Positions 1 to 6,582 of a DNA stretch of 7,170 nucleotides are shown here, piece after piece. Numbering within the stretch: the stretch's first letter is position 1; every line of letters begins with the position of its first letter. The stretch covers positions 1 to 7,170 of the forward strand of contig JAJXXG010000059.1 in NCBI GenBank assembly GCA_021781255.1, written 5' to 3'. Under the pieces are notes generated by a model. That model saw only the letters and a program-made list of their open reading frames with translations, had not been told where the DNA came from and did not search any database. The DNA is from Acidobacteriota bacterium (lineage in GTDB: Bacteria > Acidobacteriota > Terriglobia > Terriglobales > Acidobacteriaceae). The position numbers were made by a program, and so were the translations under genes.

Positions 1-1060
1 CAATCTGCCGATAATGGCCGATTTGTCCTATGGTAAGTGCCCGCACATCTTCACCAGAATTCCATCGGTGATACCAATCGGCAGTCAGTTGTAAAGCCTG
101 CTTCAGGGGCAAAATCGGCTTCCACTGCAAATTACTGAAAGCCTTCGACCAGTCTAGCTTGAGTGTCTGCGCCTCATGAGGATGGGTCTGCTGATCAATC
201 TCCCAAGCCGGATTGCCACCCCAGACGGAGGCCAGTTCCCGAATGATCCATTCAACCGGTTTCGCGTCCGACCCCTCTGGTCCGAAGTTCCAGGCGCCGC
301 CGTACTGGATGCCATTCCTAACCAGGCGCTCCGCAAGCTGAATATAGCCGCGCAGGGGTTCAAGTACGTGCTGCCAGGGGCGAATGGCGCTCGGATTACG
401 AATTTGCAGCGCCTTTTTCGCCGCAAAAGCGCGAATCGCATCCGGAATGATTCTGTCCCTTGCCCAGTCACCTCCGCCGATCACATTGCCAGCACGCACA
501 GAGGCGACGGCGACCCCATGGTGCGCATACTTTGAAGGCGGGAAGAAGGAATCACGATATGCCGAGACGACCAACTCCGCGCAAGCCTTACTGTTGCTGT
601 AGGGGTCATGGCCCCCGAGACGGTCTGTTTCTCTGTATGGCCAGACCCATTCCTTGTTCTCATAGCACTTGTCTGTGGTGACCAGTACTACAGCGCGAAC
701 TGTAGCACAGTGCCGCACCGCTTCCAGCAAATTCACTGTGCCCATGACATTGACTGCATACGTGCCAACAGGATCTTCGTAAGACGTACGCACCAAAGAC
801 TGCGCAGCTAGGTGAAAAACAACCTCTGGCTGGAAATCCCAGAGGATGGATTGAAGCCGCTGAAGGTCATGGATATCGGCGATTTCTGATCGAATCCCGA
901 GCGGCACATTGGCAAGACGAAACAAATTCGGCTCGGTTTCAGGTGGGAGTGCAAAACCGCAAATCTCGGCACCGAGGTCGCGCAGCCACAACGTGAGCCA
1001 GCTCCCCTTGAATCCAGTATGACCGGTAATGAATACCCGGCGGCCATGCCAGAAGCTCAT
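1..1060 (-). CDS. rfbG: CDP-glucose 4,6-dehydratase, nearly complete (3' end off window)
   Basis: Converts CDP-D-glucose to CDP-4-keto-6-deoxy-D-glucose with bound NAD+, the committed step towards CDP-linked 6-deoxy and 3,6-dideoxy sugars; cytoplasmic. I translated 353 codons from the ATG at 1060-1058 with no stop or frameshift. It is an extended short-chain dehydrogenase: the nucleotide-binding loop GHTGFKGSW is at residues 13-21, FHLAAQ at 82-87, the catalytic TTDK at 128-131 (the TDK form fits CDP-glucose rather than dTDP-glucose dehydratases), YSNSK (YxxxK) at 154-158, and [12 protein letters not shown] follows. The family is about 360 residues, and the last visible residues ([13 protein letters not shown]) look like the usual C-terminus, so only a few residues should be missing. 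The start overlaps the stop of rfbF in an ATGA, which implies translational coupling. The next gene (an rfbH-like dehydrase, another sugar enzyme, or something else) lies outside the window. Confidence 0.95.
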   Translation of the reverse strand, partial: MSFWHGRRVFITGHTGFKGSWLTLWLRDLGAEICGFALPPETEPNLFRLANVPLGIRSEIADIHDLQRLQSILWDFQPEVVFHLAAQSLVRTSYEDPVGTYAVNVMGTVNLLEAVRHCATVRAVVLVTTDKCYENKEWVWPYRETDRLGGHDPYSNSKACAELVVSAYRDSFFPPSKYAHHGVAVASVRAGNVIGGGDWARDRIIPDAIRAFAAKKALQIRNPSAIRPWQHVLEPLRGYIQLAERLVRNGIQYGGAWNFGPEGSDAKPVEWIIRELASVWGGNPAWEIDQQTHPHEAQTLKLDWSKAFSNLQWKPILPLKQALQLTADWYHRWNSGEDVRALTIGQIGHYRQI

Positions 1061-1833
1061 TGCCACACCTTCCAAGGAGCCCTTCCAGAGGCCCAGAGAT
1101 CTTCCAGCACCTGCTTGTCGTGAATTGTATCCATGGGCTGCCAAAAGCCTGCGTGCCGGTAGGCCGACACCTCACCTTCACTAACGAGCTGCTCCATCGG
1201 CTCGCGTTCCCAACTTGTTGCATCGCCCCTGATGTAATCGCCCACCTTGGGCGAGAGAACAAAAAAGCCCCCATTGACCCACTGGCCATCGCCGCGGGGC
1301 TTTTCAATGAAGGTGCGCACGCGCGAGTCGCCATCCACCTCCAACGCCCCGAATTTTCCTGTCGGCTGGGTCGTAGTCAGCGTGACCAGCGTCTTGTTCT
1401 GGTCGTGAAACTCGACCAATTCCGAGATATTCACATTCGCTACCCCGTCCCCATAGGTAAAACAGAACGCCTCTTCGCCTGCCACATAAGGGAGCACGCG
1501 CTTTAAACGACCACCAGTCATCGTGCCTGCACCCGTGTCCACCAATGTGACACGCCAAGGTTCACACGCGTTGTGATGATACTCCACGTGGTTGCTTGCC
1601 AAATCCACTGTCACGTCAGACGAGTAGAGAAAGTAGTCGACGAAAAACTCCTTGATAATATGGCCTTTGTATCCAAGACAGATGATGAAATCGTTTATCC
1701 CGTGCGCAGAATAAATCTTCATGATATGCCAGAGGATCGGTCGCCCACCTATTTCCACCATGGGTTTGGGTTTGAGTACAGTTTCTTCACTCAACCTACT
1801 GCCCAGTCCGCCTGCAAGTATGACAGCCTTCAC
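1057..1833 (-). CDS. rfbF: Glucose-1-phosphate cytidylyltransferase
   Basis: Makes CDP-glucose from CTP and glucose-1-phosphate, the substrate for the next gene's product. It has 258 codons, the usual family length, and is complete. The nucleotidyltransferase signature [13 protein letters not shown] is at residues 6-18, followed by [16 protein letters not shown] (21-36). YGDGV at 127-131 holds the likely metal-binding Asp129. FIEKP is at 175-179, VNGGFFV at 186-192, and MDTIHDK at 234-240 supplies the second conserved Asp235. The start codon is GTG (cac on the plus strand at 1831-1833). An in-frame stop at 1879-1881 with no other start between leaves little choice. A purine-rich AGGAGAAGG stretch (about 1844-1852) lies upstream, with AAGGTGG closer to the start, so ribosome binding is plausible though not ideally spaced. 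The stop TGA overlaps the ATG of rfbG. It is probably transcribed from the long structured leader at 1834-2100. Confidence 0.96.
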   Translation of the reverse strand: MKAVILAGGLGSRLSEETVLKPKPMVEIGGRPILWHIMKIYSAHGINDFIICLGYKGHIIKEFFVDYFLYSSDVTVDLASNHVEYHHNACEPWRVTLVDTGAGTMTGGRLKRVLPYVAGEEAFCFTYGDGVANVNISELVEFHDQNKTLVTLTTTQPTGKFGALEVDGDSRVRTFIEKPRGDGQWVNGGFFVLSPKVGDYIRGDATSWEREPMEQLVSEGEVSAYRHAGFWQPMDTIHDKQVLEDLWASGRAPWKVWQ

Positions 1834-1956
1834 GTGCGCCCCACCTTCTCCTAAAGAAAGCGATGAAACTGCATGTTCTCAATCGAGAGCCAAATTGTCT
1901 CGACCATTCTGAGAGATTGCATCGTCAACAACGTTGTCACCTCGTAAATGCTTCTC

Positions 1957-2041
1957 AGCGACCGTTTGGTACCGAAATGAGACCGAGCCATTGAATCCTC
2001 ACAAAGAACGGAAGGCCGGCCGTTCCGAATTCTCGGTCGCT
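1957..2041 (-). repeat. Overlapping inverted repeats in the rfbF leader
   Basis: Three exact inverted repeats are visible. AGCGACCG at 1957-1964 matches CGGTCGCT at 2034-2041 (8 bp). GACCGAG at 1981-1987 matches CTCGGTC at 2032-2038 (7 bp). GAACGG at 2006-2011 matches CCGTTC at 2020-2025 (6 bp, 8-nt loop) and is nested inside both. The first two share 2034-2038, so in an RNA they cannot form together. The short GGCCGGCC palindrome at 2013-2020 lies in the middle. Whether this is an RNA switch, a protein-binding site or chance cannot be decided from one sequence. Confidence 0.5.
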
Positions 2042-2069
2042 TCAATCAAATTTCGAGACGTCTATTTGG

Positions 2070-2098
2070 ATTGTATACAGGATTTGGCGGCTGCTGAC
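2070..2098 (-). promoter_or_regulatory. Candidate promoter for rfbF-rfbG
   Basis: On the minus strand TACAAT (2075-2070) matches the -10 consensus at five of six positions and lies in TGTATACAAT. The sequence at -35 spacing is poor (TCAGCA at about 2097-2092, 16-bp spacer). Transcription would start near 2062, giving a leader of about 230 nt that begins just before the inverted repeats. The call rests mainly on the -10 and on the need for a promoter after the gap. Confidence 0.3.
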
Positions 2099-2221
2099 TC
2101 ATGATCTGAAAACTGCTCGAGTGAAAGGATCAGGGGTTGGACATCAATTCCTTGCGTAGCTCCATCCATCGAGCAGGTCCAGGAATGCTTCCTCGCCGAC
2201 AATGGCAGAGCAGCGACTGTT

Positions 2222-3970
2222 TTAGTTCCCTAAACACATGTAATAGACACCTATGTATGGCCGGCCAAAAATGGAGATCGAAGTCGGGCTGGGGTTGGAA
2301 GTGAGGCTGCCCACAACTCGAAAACTCGCCTGATAGGTCAAATTGCAAATGGGAGTCGATGAAAACTGCGCGTTTCCTTCGAAGGAAACAATAGCGAATC
2401 CGATTGCAGGAAGGATAACCTTTCCGGCGGTGATGTGCGGATTCTGAATTTGCACGCCCGAGGAGTCAAACGTTGCCGGCCAGGCATTCAGATTCACTGG
2501 CGGCGTGTGGCTGACAACGGACAGAGGGGGCGTCCCTTCTGGAACGGTATTCTTGAAGACACCGTTCACCACCGAGGCAGGACAAGTGAACGGCCCGTTG
2601 CCGACCGGACCTGCTGTTCCTGAACAGAAGTCCAATTCGTCCGGTCCGCCCTCTTGAATTTGCATAGGATAGTACGTGTTCGCAACGCCGGTGGGACGGT
2701 CAAATCCGATTGAGGGCGTGTACCCATTGTTGCTGGCACCCAACTGGACAACAGGAGAGATGGCATTGTTGTAAGGAATGGCTTCTGAGTAGGTCATCGG
2801 AGCTTGCGAAATGATCTGGTTCGTACGGTCCCATCCGCCCATGGTCCAAATTTGGGGACTTCCGGAAGCGATGACGTATTGCTGCTTCGTCGCACGAAGG
2901 GGCGCATTCCCGACAAGTGTCAAAAGAGCCGATCCATTGATCAACACATTCGTAGGCACGTTCGTGGTCCCATCGAGATTGAGAGACCGCATCTGGGTGA
3001 TCTTCACGGTAGGACCGCCGTCGATCTCAATGAACGAAGGTGGATACGGATTGTCCTGGTCGTTATAGAAATCGGGTCCGTCGAGAACCACGTCTGTGGC
3101 GGCAGTATAGGCTCTGATGCGCAAAAATGGCTCGTCGCCCGAGGTACGACTCGGATTCTCAAAATGCGGTGAGTAGAACCGCACTCCCCCTGAACCGTTA
3201 TCAATTACCACTTGCGCATCATCGAAATTGCATGAAACAAAGCTGAGCGCAGATAGGTTACTGGATCCTCCTCCAAAGTCCGCATCTATATCGATATTGT
3301 TGGCAAAGTGGGCTGGGTCGCCTACGAATGCATCAGATCCGAACTCTATGTTCTCGCCTCCGAACAGAAGATTGGACGGCCAAACAATCGACTGTGCGTT
3401 CAAGTTGAAGATCGAATTGTCCAGGCGAAAATTCCATACACCCCGGCCGAAGAGCAGACCGACGCCGAAGTTGGAGATAGTCAGGCCGTTCCCCTCGAAC
3501 CCCACAGAAGAATCCTGATTGCCGAGTGCGATTCCGGCCTGGCCGGAATCAGGCCCCAAACCTGCAAGAGTGAGATCGCGCATTCCGAAACCAGCGGGGT
3601 AAGTACCCGATTGGCTCAATCCGGTCCGGTTGTTGTAAAAGGAAATTGCAGAACCAGATCCTTGGAAGTTTAGGCAGGTTGAAGGTCCTTCACCTTCAAA
3701 AATGACTGCCTTGGTAATCACGATGGGCGTCGAATAGGGATAGCACCCTCCGTTCGGTTGGGTGCGCAATTGAATCTTTCCACCGCTTTGTGGAAGCGCA
3801 GCCACAGCGGCATTGACCTGCGCTCCGATATCACCGGTTCCCGTTGGCAATATGACCTGGGCCCGAATAGTTGTAGTAGTTGCACTTATCAGTAAGGCTG
3901 TCGCAAAGAGCAGGTGTCTCATAAGGTAGCGTCGATTCCTAGACTCAGCTAAAAGTGCGTAACACATCAT
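2222..3970 (-). CDS. Secreted parallel beta-helix (pectate-lyase-like) protein
   Basis: 582 codons, or 566 if it starts at the internal ATG at 3922-3920. That start gives a textbook signal peptide: MRHLLF, a hydrophobic stretch (LLFATALLISA), then TTTTIRA before QVILP. The upstream ATG-ATG pair at 3970-3965 gives a longer n-region; neither start has a strong ribosome-binding site. The mature N-terminus (GTGDIGAQVNAAVAAL, then SGGKIQL and an FEGEGPSTCLNF turn) resembles the opening of pectate-lyase-3 / right-handed beta-helix proteins. Up to about residue 370 there are repeated short beta-strand turns rich in N, G and D (ISNFGVGLLFG, FRLDNSIFNLNAQ, LSFVSCNFDDAQVVIDNG). The last roughly 70 residues (516-582), ending YYMCLGN, resemble small C-terminal tip domains of phage tail-fibre-like proteins. 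Likely exported to the periplasm or surface, where it may cleave, epimerise or bind the polysaccharide. No catalytic residues can be assigned, so the activity is unknown. Confidence 0.8.
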   Translation of the reverse strand: MMCYALLAESRNRRYLMRHLLFATALLISATTTTIRAQVILPTGTGDIGAQVNAAVAALPQSGGKIQLRTQPNGGCYPYSTPIVITKAVIFEGEGPSTCLNFQGSGSAISFYNNRTGLSQSGTYPAGFGMRDLTLAGLGPDSGQAGIALGNQDSSVGFEGNGLTISNFGVGLLFGRGVWNFRLDNSIFNLNAQSIVWPSNLLFGGENIEFGSDAFVGDPAHFANNIDIDADFGGGSSNLSALSFVSCNFDDAQVVIDNGSGGVRFYSPHFENPSRTSGDEPFLRIRAYTAATDVVLDGPDFYNDQDNPYPPSFIEIDGGPTVKITQMRSLNLDGTTNVPTNVLINGSALLTLVGNAPLRATKQQYVIASGSPQIWTMGGWDRTNQIISQAPMTYSEAIPYNNAISPVVQLGASNNGYTPSIGFDRPTGVANTYYPMQIQEGGPDELDFCSGTAGPVGNGPFTCPASVVNGVFKNTVPEGTPPLSVVSHTPPVNLNAWPATFDSSGVQIQNPHITAGKVILPAIGFAIVSFEGNAQFSSTPICNLTYQASFRVVGSLTSNPSPTSISIFGRPYIGVYYMCLGN

Positions 3971-4060
3971 CTTATTCCATTTCCGTGCAAGACCACGCCC
4001 CTAGTTTGGGATGTCTCGCTGGAAGTTGCCCTCTGCGTCTCTCTGGATGGGAATGCATTG

Positions 4061-4089
4061 ATTATAGGTCGGATGCGACCCAAGTTTCA
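4061..4089 (-). promoter_or_regulatory. Candidate promoter with spacer dyad, beta-helix gene
   Basis: On the minus strand there is a perfect -10 hexamer TATAAT (4066-4061). The -35 position at 17-bp spacing (TGAAAC, 4089-4084) is weak. The spacer is mostly a short dyad, GGTCG-GATG-CGACC (4067-4080), which could be an operator and would suit an activator- or repressor-controlled promoter. A start near 4053 gives an untranslated leader of about 80 to 130 nt, depending on the start codon used. Confidence 0.4.
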
Positions 4090-4326
4090 GTGATACGGTT
4101 CACAAGTCGGAAGCCGCGATCCGGGATTCCTTCCCCAGCTTTTTCGGGGCGAAGTTGCATCAGGGCTATTGATCGGGACCGTTTGCGTTGTTTGGTCAGC
4201 TACGGAACGGCCAAGATAGAGAGAGCCCAATTGCATGGCGAGCGTCGTTCAGCAATTGGTTCGCAGGCGCCTGACAGACATGCTAACGGAGGCAGCGTGT
4301 TCGGTGAACCAAAAATGAACTATTGT

Positions 4327-4344
4327 CGGCCACGAAGCTGGCCG
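4327..4344. repeat. GC-rich hairpin CGGCCA-N6-TGGCCG
   Basis: A perfect 6-bp stem with a 6-nt loop. It can be lengthened to 4322-4349 by ATT/AAT pairs plus a G-T pair and one T-T mismatch. No T tract follows directly on either strand; on the minus strand the run TTTTT comes about 10 nt later. It could be a weak terminator for the glycosyltransferase transcript, but this is uncertain. Confidence 0.35.
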
Positions 4345-4485
4345 TTAATCTTAGCTTTCTATCTCGTTGGCTAACTCCTAAGTGGACCCGATCTTTGGAA
4401 AACTGCAAAGGTGATTGTCTGGAGGGATTTGGGTCTCTGAGTCCATGCCGATTCATTCCGTCGCACTTAATCGGGTATCCACTCC

Positions 4486-5120
4486 CTATACACTTGATTT
4501 CGCTGGTTCGGTCGCCCTGGCAATGAGTTTCGTCGTGCTGAAACCGTCTACAGTGGGCAGGATCCCGACGCAGCCTCCCCAGGAGCGCACCTGTTGAGAG
4601 CCAACCACAGTTGCCTCGCTGTAGTCACCGCCCATGGCGAAGGAAAGATAAGGGCAGCAGCCTTGTTCATGGCACTCGCTTCCAAGCGTTCCCCTTCTTC
4701 CCGCGCAAAATCGAAGAGGTCTGTGCAGTAGGGGTAGTAGTCGACGATATCGGCCCAACTGAGGTCGGTGTAATAGATGATCGGAACCTGCGCGGGGAGC
4801 AGGACAATTTCAACCGATGCATTGGGAGCAAAGATCATATCGCAACCGGACTGTTGCACCTGCCGCTAAAAGACACGGGCAAGCCGCCCGGCGGAGAATC
4901 GGTTGTGATCGGCGGAGATGCGGCGCTTGAAGAGTGCGAATGAGATGCAATTCAAGGCTTGGCCTGCCTTCTCGATCGCGCGGGTGAGCAGGCTGCGATC
5001 GGGCCCGATGCTGACCACTTCCCCCACGTGCTGCTCGAGGGCCCGGGTTGCGAAGTACGGGATGCCTGACAATGAGCGCACGTTCCGCACGTCTTCGCGC
5101 TGGATGACACCGATTCTCAT
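4486..5120 (-). pseudogene. GT4 glycosyltransferase, broken (amber stop, frameshift, no C-terminal half)
   Basis: The ATG at 5120-5118 follows the upstream stop with one base between (TGAAATG), and AAGGACAGAGG just before it gives a good ribosome-binding site. The frame begins MRIGVIQREDVRNVRSLSGI, a GT4-type N-terminus, and reads 84 codons to TAG at 4868-4866. The same frame then continues with RQVQQSGCDMIFAPNASVEI, PIIYYTDLSWADIVDYYP and ALIFPSPWAVTTARQLW (to about 4605), which are typical N-domain motifs (CDxIFAP, YxTDLSW, FPSxWA). The two halves therefore share one frame, split by a single nonsense codon. Beyond 4605 this frame loses family character and stops at 4548. Another frame reads VRSWGGCVGILPT until 4486, resembling the V-P-W/F-G linker after this point in GT4 enzymes, so a frameshift is likely. 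The whole C-terminal domain (GRL..K.., EX7E) is absent. Even with readthrough of the amber codon a working GT-B enzyme is not expected. Confidence 0.8.
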
Positions 5121-5121
5121 T

Positions 5122-6396
5122 TCACCTCTGTCCTTCCGGCCGGATCGCTTCTGGACCGGGATGTGACGGTGGTACAGGTTGGCGCTCCGATACCAAGAAT
5201 TCGGATGCTGCAGTACCGCGGCATTTGAAATCGTGAAGGGCCTTCACGATGACGTCCTGCATCCGACTCTTGAAACGGGACACATCGAATTGCTGTGCGT
5301 GATTCCGGATTGCTTCGGGACTGAATTCCTGTTCTCTTCGCTCAAACTCGAGGATTGCGTCTGCCATGCTGGCAGGGTCCTGACGATGAAAGAAGATGCC
5401 GGTCGGATTCAGCACGGGTGCGGCACCCGGAAGATCACCGCGGACAGTTTCGAGTGCGCCACCGGAGCCGTAGGCGATGACGGGACGGCCGAAGCTCTGC
5501 GCCTCGACGGGGACGATGCCGAAGTCTTCTTCACCCGGAAAGAGGAGGGCGCGGCAGGCAGCCATCTGGGCGTGCAATTCGTCATCGCTGAGCCTGCCGA
5601 GAAACTGAACGGTTGGCCCGGCAATTTTGCGGAGCGAGGGAGTCTGCGGGCCCTCCCCGATAATCCGAAGCTTTCTACCCAATTGATTGCAGGCGGCAAT
5701 CGCCAAGTCTACGCGTTTGTAATCGACGAGGCGTCCGGCTATCAGATAGTAGTCTTCCGCTGGCGCGCGCGTATGACCTGCGAACGTGTCGACGGGGGGA
5801 TGGACGACGATGCTTTCGCGGCCATAGATCTTTCGGATACGGGAGGCAATGAAGTGCGAGTTTGCCAGGAAATAGTCTACGCGGCCAGCCGAGGCGTAAT
5901 CCCATAGGCGCATGTAATGGGCTGATATCCCGAAGAAAGCACCGACAATAGAGTTCATGCTCTGCCTGTAGACGGAGTACATATCCCAGATGTATCGCAT
6001 GGGCGAGTGACAGTAGCAGATATGGCAAGTCTTCGGCGAAGTAATTACGCCCTTGGCTGGGCCCGACTCAGAACTAATGACGAGGTCATACCCACTCAGG
6101 TCGAATTGCTCGAGCGCAAGCGGCTGAAGAAAGAGCAGATGCCGATAGAATTTTTTTGCGCCTGGAATGCGGTCAAGGAAGGAGGTTTGCAGCTTCCGGG
6201 ACTGCAGAACCGGGGCCAGCGTTGCGCGGTCCGCAACGAGGGCAAAAACGTCTGCCTGCGGGTACATCTCGGCGATGGCTTCGACGACGCGCTCGCCTCC
6301 GGCGCGTCCAACGAACCAGTAGTGAACGATGGCAACGCGCAATCTGGACAGCGGGGGTTGGCTGAACTCAGGACTCTCCATCAGACTTTTGCACAC
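5122..6396 (-). CDS. GT4 glycosyltransferase, WbaZ-like (possible mannosyltransferase)
   Basis: 424 codons, intact. A cytoplasmic GT-B enzyme that transfers a sugar from a nucleotide donor to the growing lipid-linked oligosaccharide. The N-domain has LRVAIVHYWFVGRAGGERVV (19-38), DLVISSESGPAKG (104-116), ICYCHSPMRYIWD (126-138) and DYFLANSHF (174-182). The C-domain has LIAGRLVDYKRVDLAI (218-233, with Lys227), RIIGEGPQ (244-251), LGRLSDDEL and the EX7E motif, Glu290 to Glu298, in PGEEDFGIVPVEAQ, then GRPVIAYGSGGALETV (303-318). This pattern matches the WbaZ-like subgroup, whose founder adds mannose; donor and acceptor here are unknown. The first start is GTG at 6396-6394; an ATG at 6381 (residue 6) is an alternative, and homologues as I recall them begin near residue 19. 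Neither start has a clear ribosome-binding site. A Pro-rich tail (391-424) follows the family core. Its stop is one base from the next, broken GT4 gene, so the two were probably coupled. Confidence 0.92.
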   Translation of the reverse strand: MCKSLMESPEFSQPPLSRLRVAIVHYWFVGRAGGERVVEAIAEMYPQADVFALVADRATLAPVLQSRKLQTSFLDRIPGAKKFYRHLLFLQPLALEQFDLSGYDLVISSESGPAKGVITSPKTCHICYCHSPMRYIWDMYSVYRQSMNSIVGAFFGISAHYMRLWDYASAGRVDYFLANSHFIASRIRKIYGRESIVVHPPVDTFAGHTRAPAEDYYLIAGRLVDYKRVDLAIAACNQLGRKLRIIGEGPQTPSLRKIAGPTVQFLGRLSDDELHAQMAACRALLFPGEEDFGIVPVEAQSFGRPVIAYGSGGALETVRGDLPGAAPVLNPTGIFFHRQDPASMADAILEFERREQEFSPEAIRNHAQQFDVSRFKSRMQDVIVKALHDFKCRGTAASEFLVSERQPVPPSHPGPEAIRPEGQR

Positions 6397-6582
6397 AATC
6401 CAGCACTCATGCTCTTTGAGCGGAGGCGGGCTTTCCCCCTTGCTTGTTTGAGGTTACATGAGAGATGTGGATTCAGCACTATATTTGTGGCTTTTTGAGC
6501 TACGTCCAAGACGGATTTCGAGGCCGGGAACCTGTTGACAATTAGATGGAGAGCAATTCTATGCATGGTAGACTCAAGCCAT
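6397..6582. promoter_or_regulatory. Divergent intergenic region between the GT4 gene and export gene
   Basis: 186 bp separate two divergent genes and should hold both promoters. For the plus-strand export gene there is a perfect -35 TTGACA at 6535-6540, but the -10 is poor (TCTATG at 6558-6563 with 17-bp spacing, or TATGCA at 6560-6565). For the minus-strand gene TATAGT (6483-6478) matches the -10 consensus at five of six positions but has no good -35. A purine-rich GGAGAG (6548-6553) could be a ribosome-binding site for an ATG at 6565. Confidence 0.4.

Larger units (their letters stand above)
1834..2221. other. 388-bp non-coding region, leader of rfbF
   Basis: No convincing gene is visible here. 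Read on the minus strand it is the leader of rfbF. It contains a candidate -10 (TACAAT, 2070-2075), a cluster of inverted repeats at 1957-2041, and a perfect 10-bp palindrome ACAACGTTGT at 1928-1937. Next to the end of the beta-helix gene is a weak 5-bp hairpin, AGGAATGCTTCCT (2181-2193), without a T tract, so I do not call a terminator for that gene. A 64-codon TTG-started frame (2045-1851) overlaps the repeats but has no recognisable protein character. Confidence 0.6.
3971..4485. other. 515-bp region without a recognisable gene
   Basis: I see no convincing coding sequence on either strand; the longest plus-strand frame (3955-4374) has no recognisable protein features and runs into the beta-helix start. 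The region holds a candidate promoter for the beta-helix gene (4061-4089), a perfect palindrome CAGGCGCCTG (4264-4273) and a GC-rich hairpin (4327-4344). It lies where the missing C-terminal half of the neighbouring glycosyltransferase would be expected, but I cannot recognise any remnant of it. Confidence 0.55.

Noticed and set aside
1..10. Ten-base sequence CAATCTGCCG repeated at 6801-6810
   Set aside because: Both copies lie in coding sequence, in unrelated contexts and without flanking similarity; coincidence.
1060..1506. Plus-strand open frame of 148 codons
   Set aside because: Antisense to rfbF, no recognisable motifs.
1851..2045. Minus-strand 64-codon frame in front of rfbF, possible leader peptide
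   Set aside because: TTG start without a ribosome-binding site, no membrane or family character, and it overlaps the inverted-repeat cluster, which explains the sequence better.
4067..4080. Shared GGTCGC/GCGACC motif between this dyad and the rfbF leader repeats as a common operator
   Set aside because: The six-mer also occurs inside coding regions (for example near 1740, 3317 and 4510), so sharing is not informative.
4264..4273. Perfect palindrome CAGGCGCCTG as a possible regulator or recombination site
   Set aside because: A single 10-bp palindrome in a 7-kb window is expected by chance and has no partner copy.
3955..4374. Plus-strand 139-codon frame in the gene-free region
   Set aside because: No ribosome-binding site, no recognisable motifs, and it overlaps the start and candidate promoter of the beta-helix gene.
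5179..5907. Plus-strand open frame of 242 codons
   Set aside because: It lies entirely antisense to the well-supported WbaZ-like gene and shows no protein family features; a codon-bias shadow.
6007..6498. Plus-strand open frame of 163 codons
   Set aside because: Mostly antisense to the start of the WbaZ-like gene; no motifs or ribosome-binding site.
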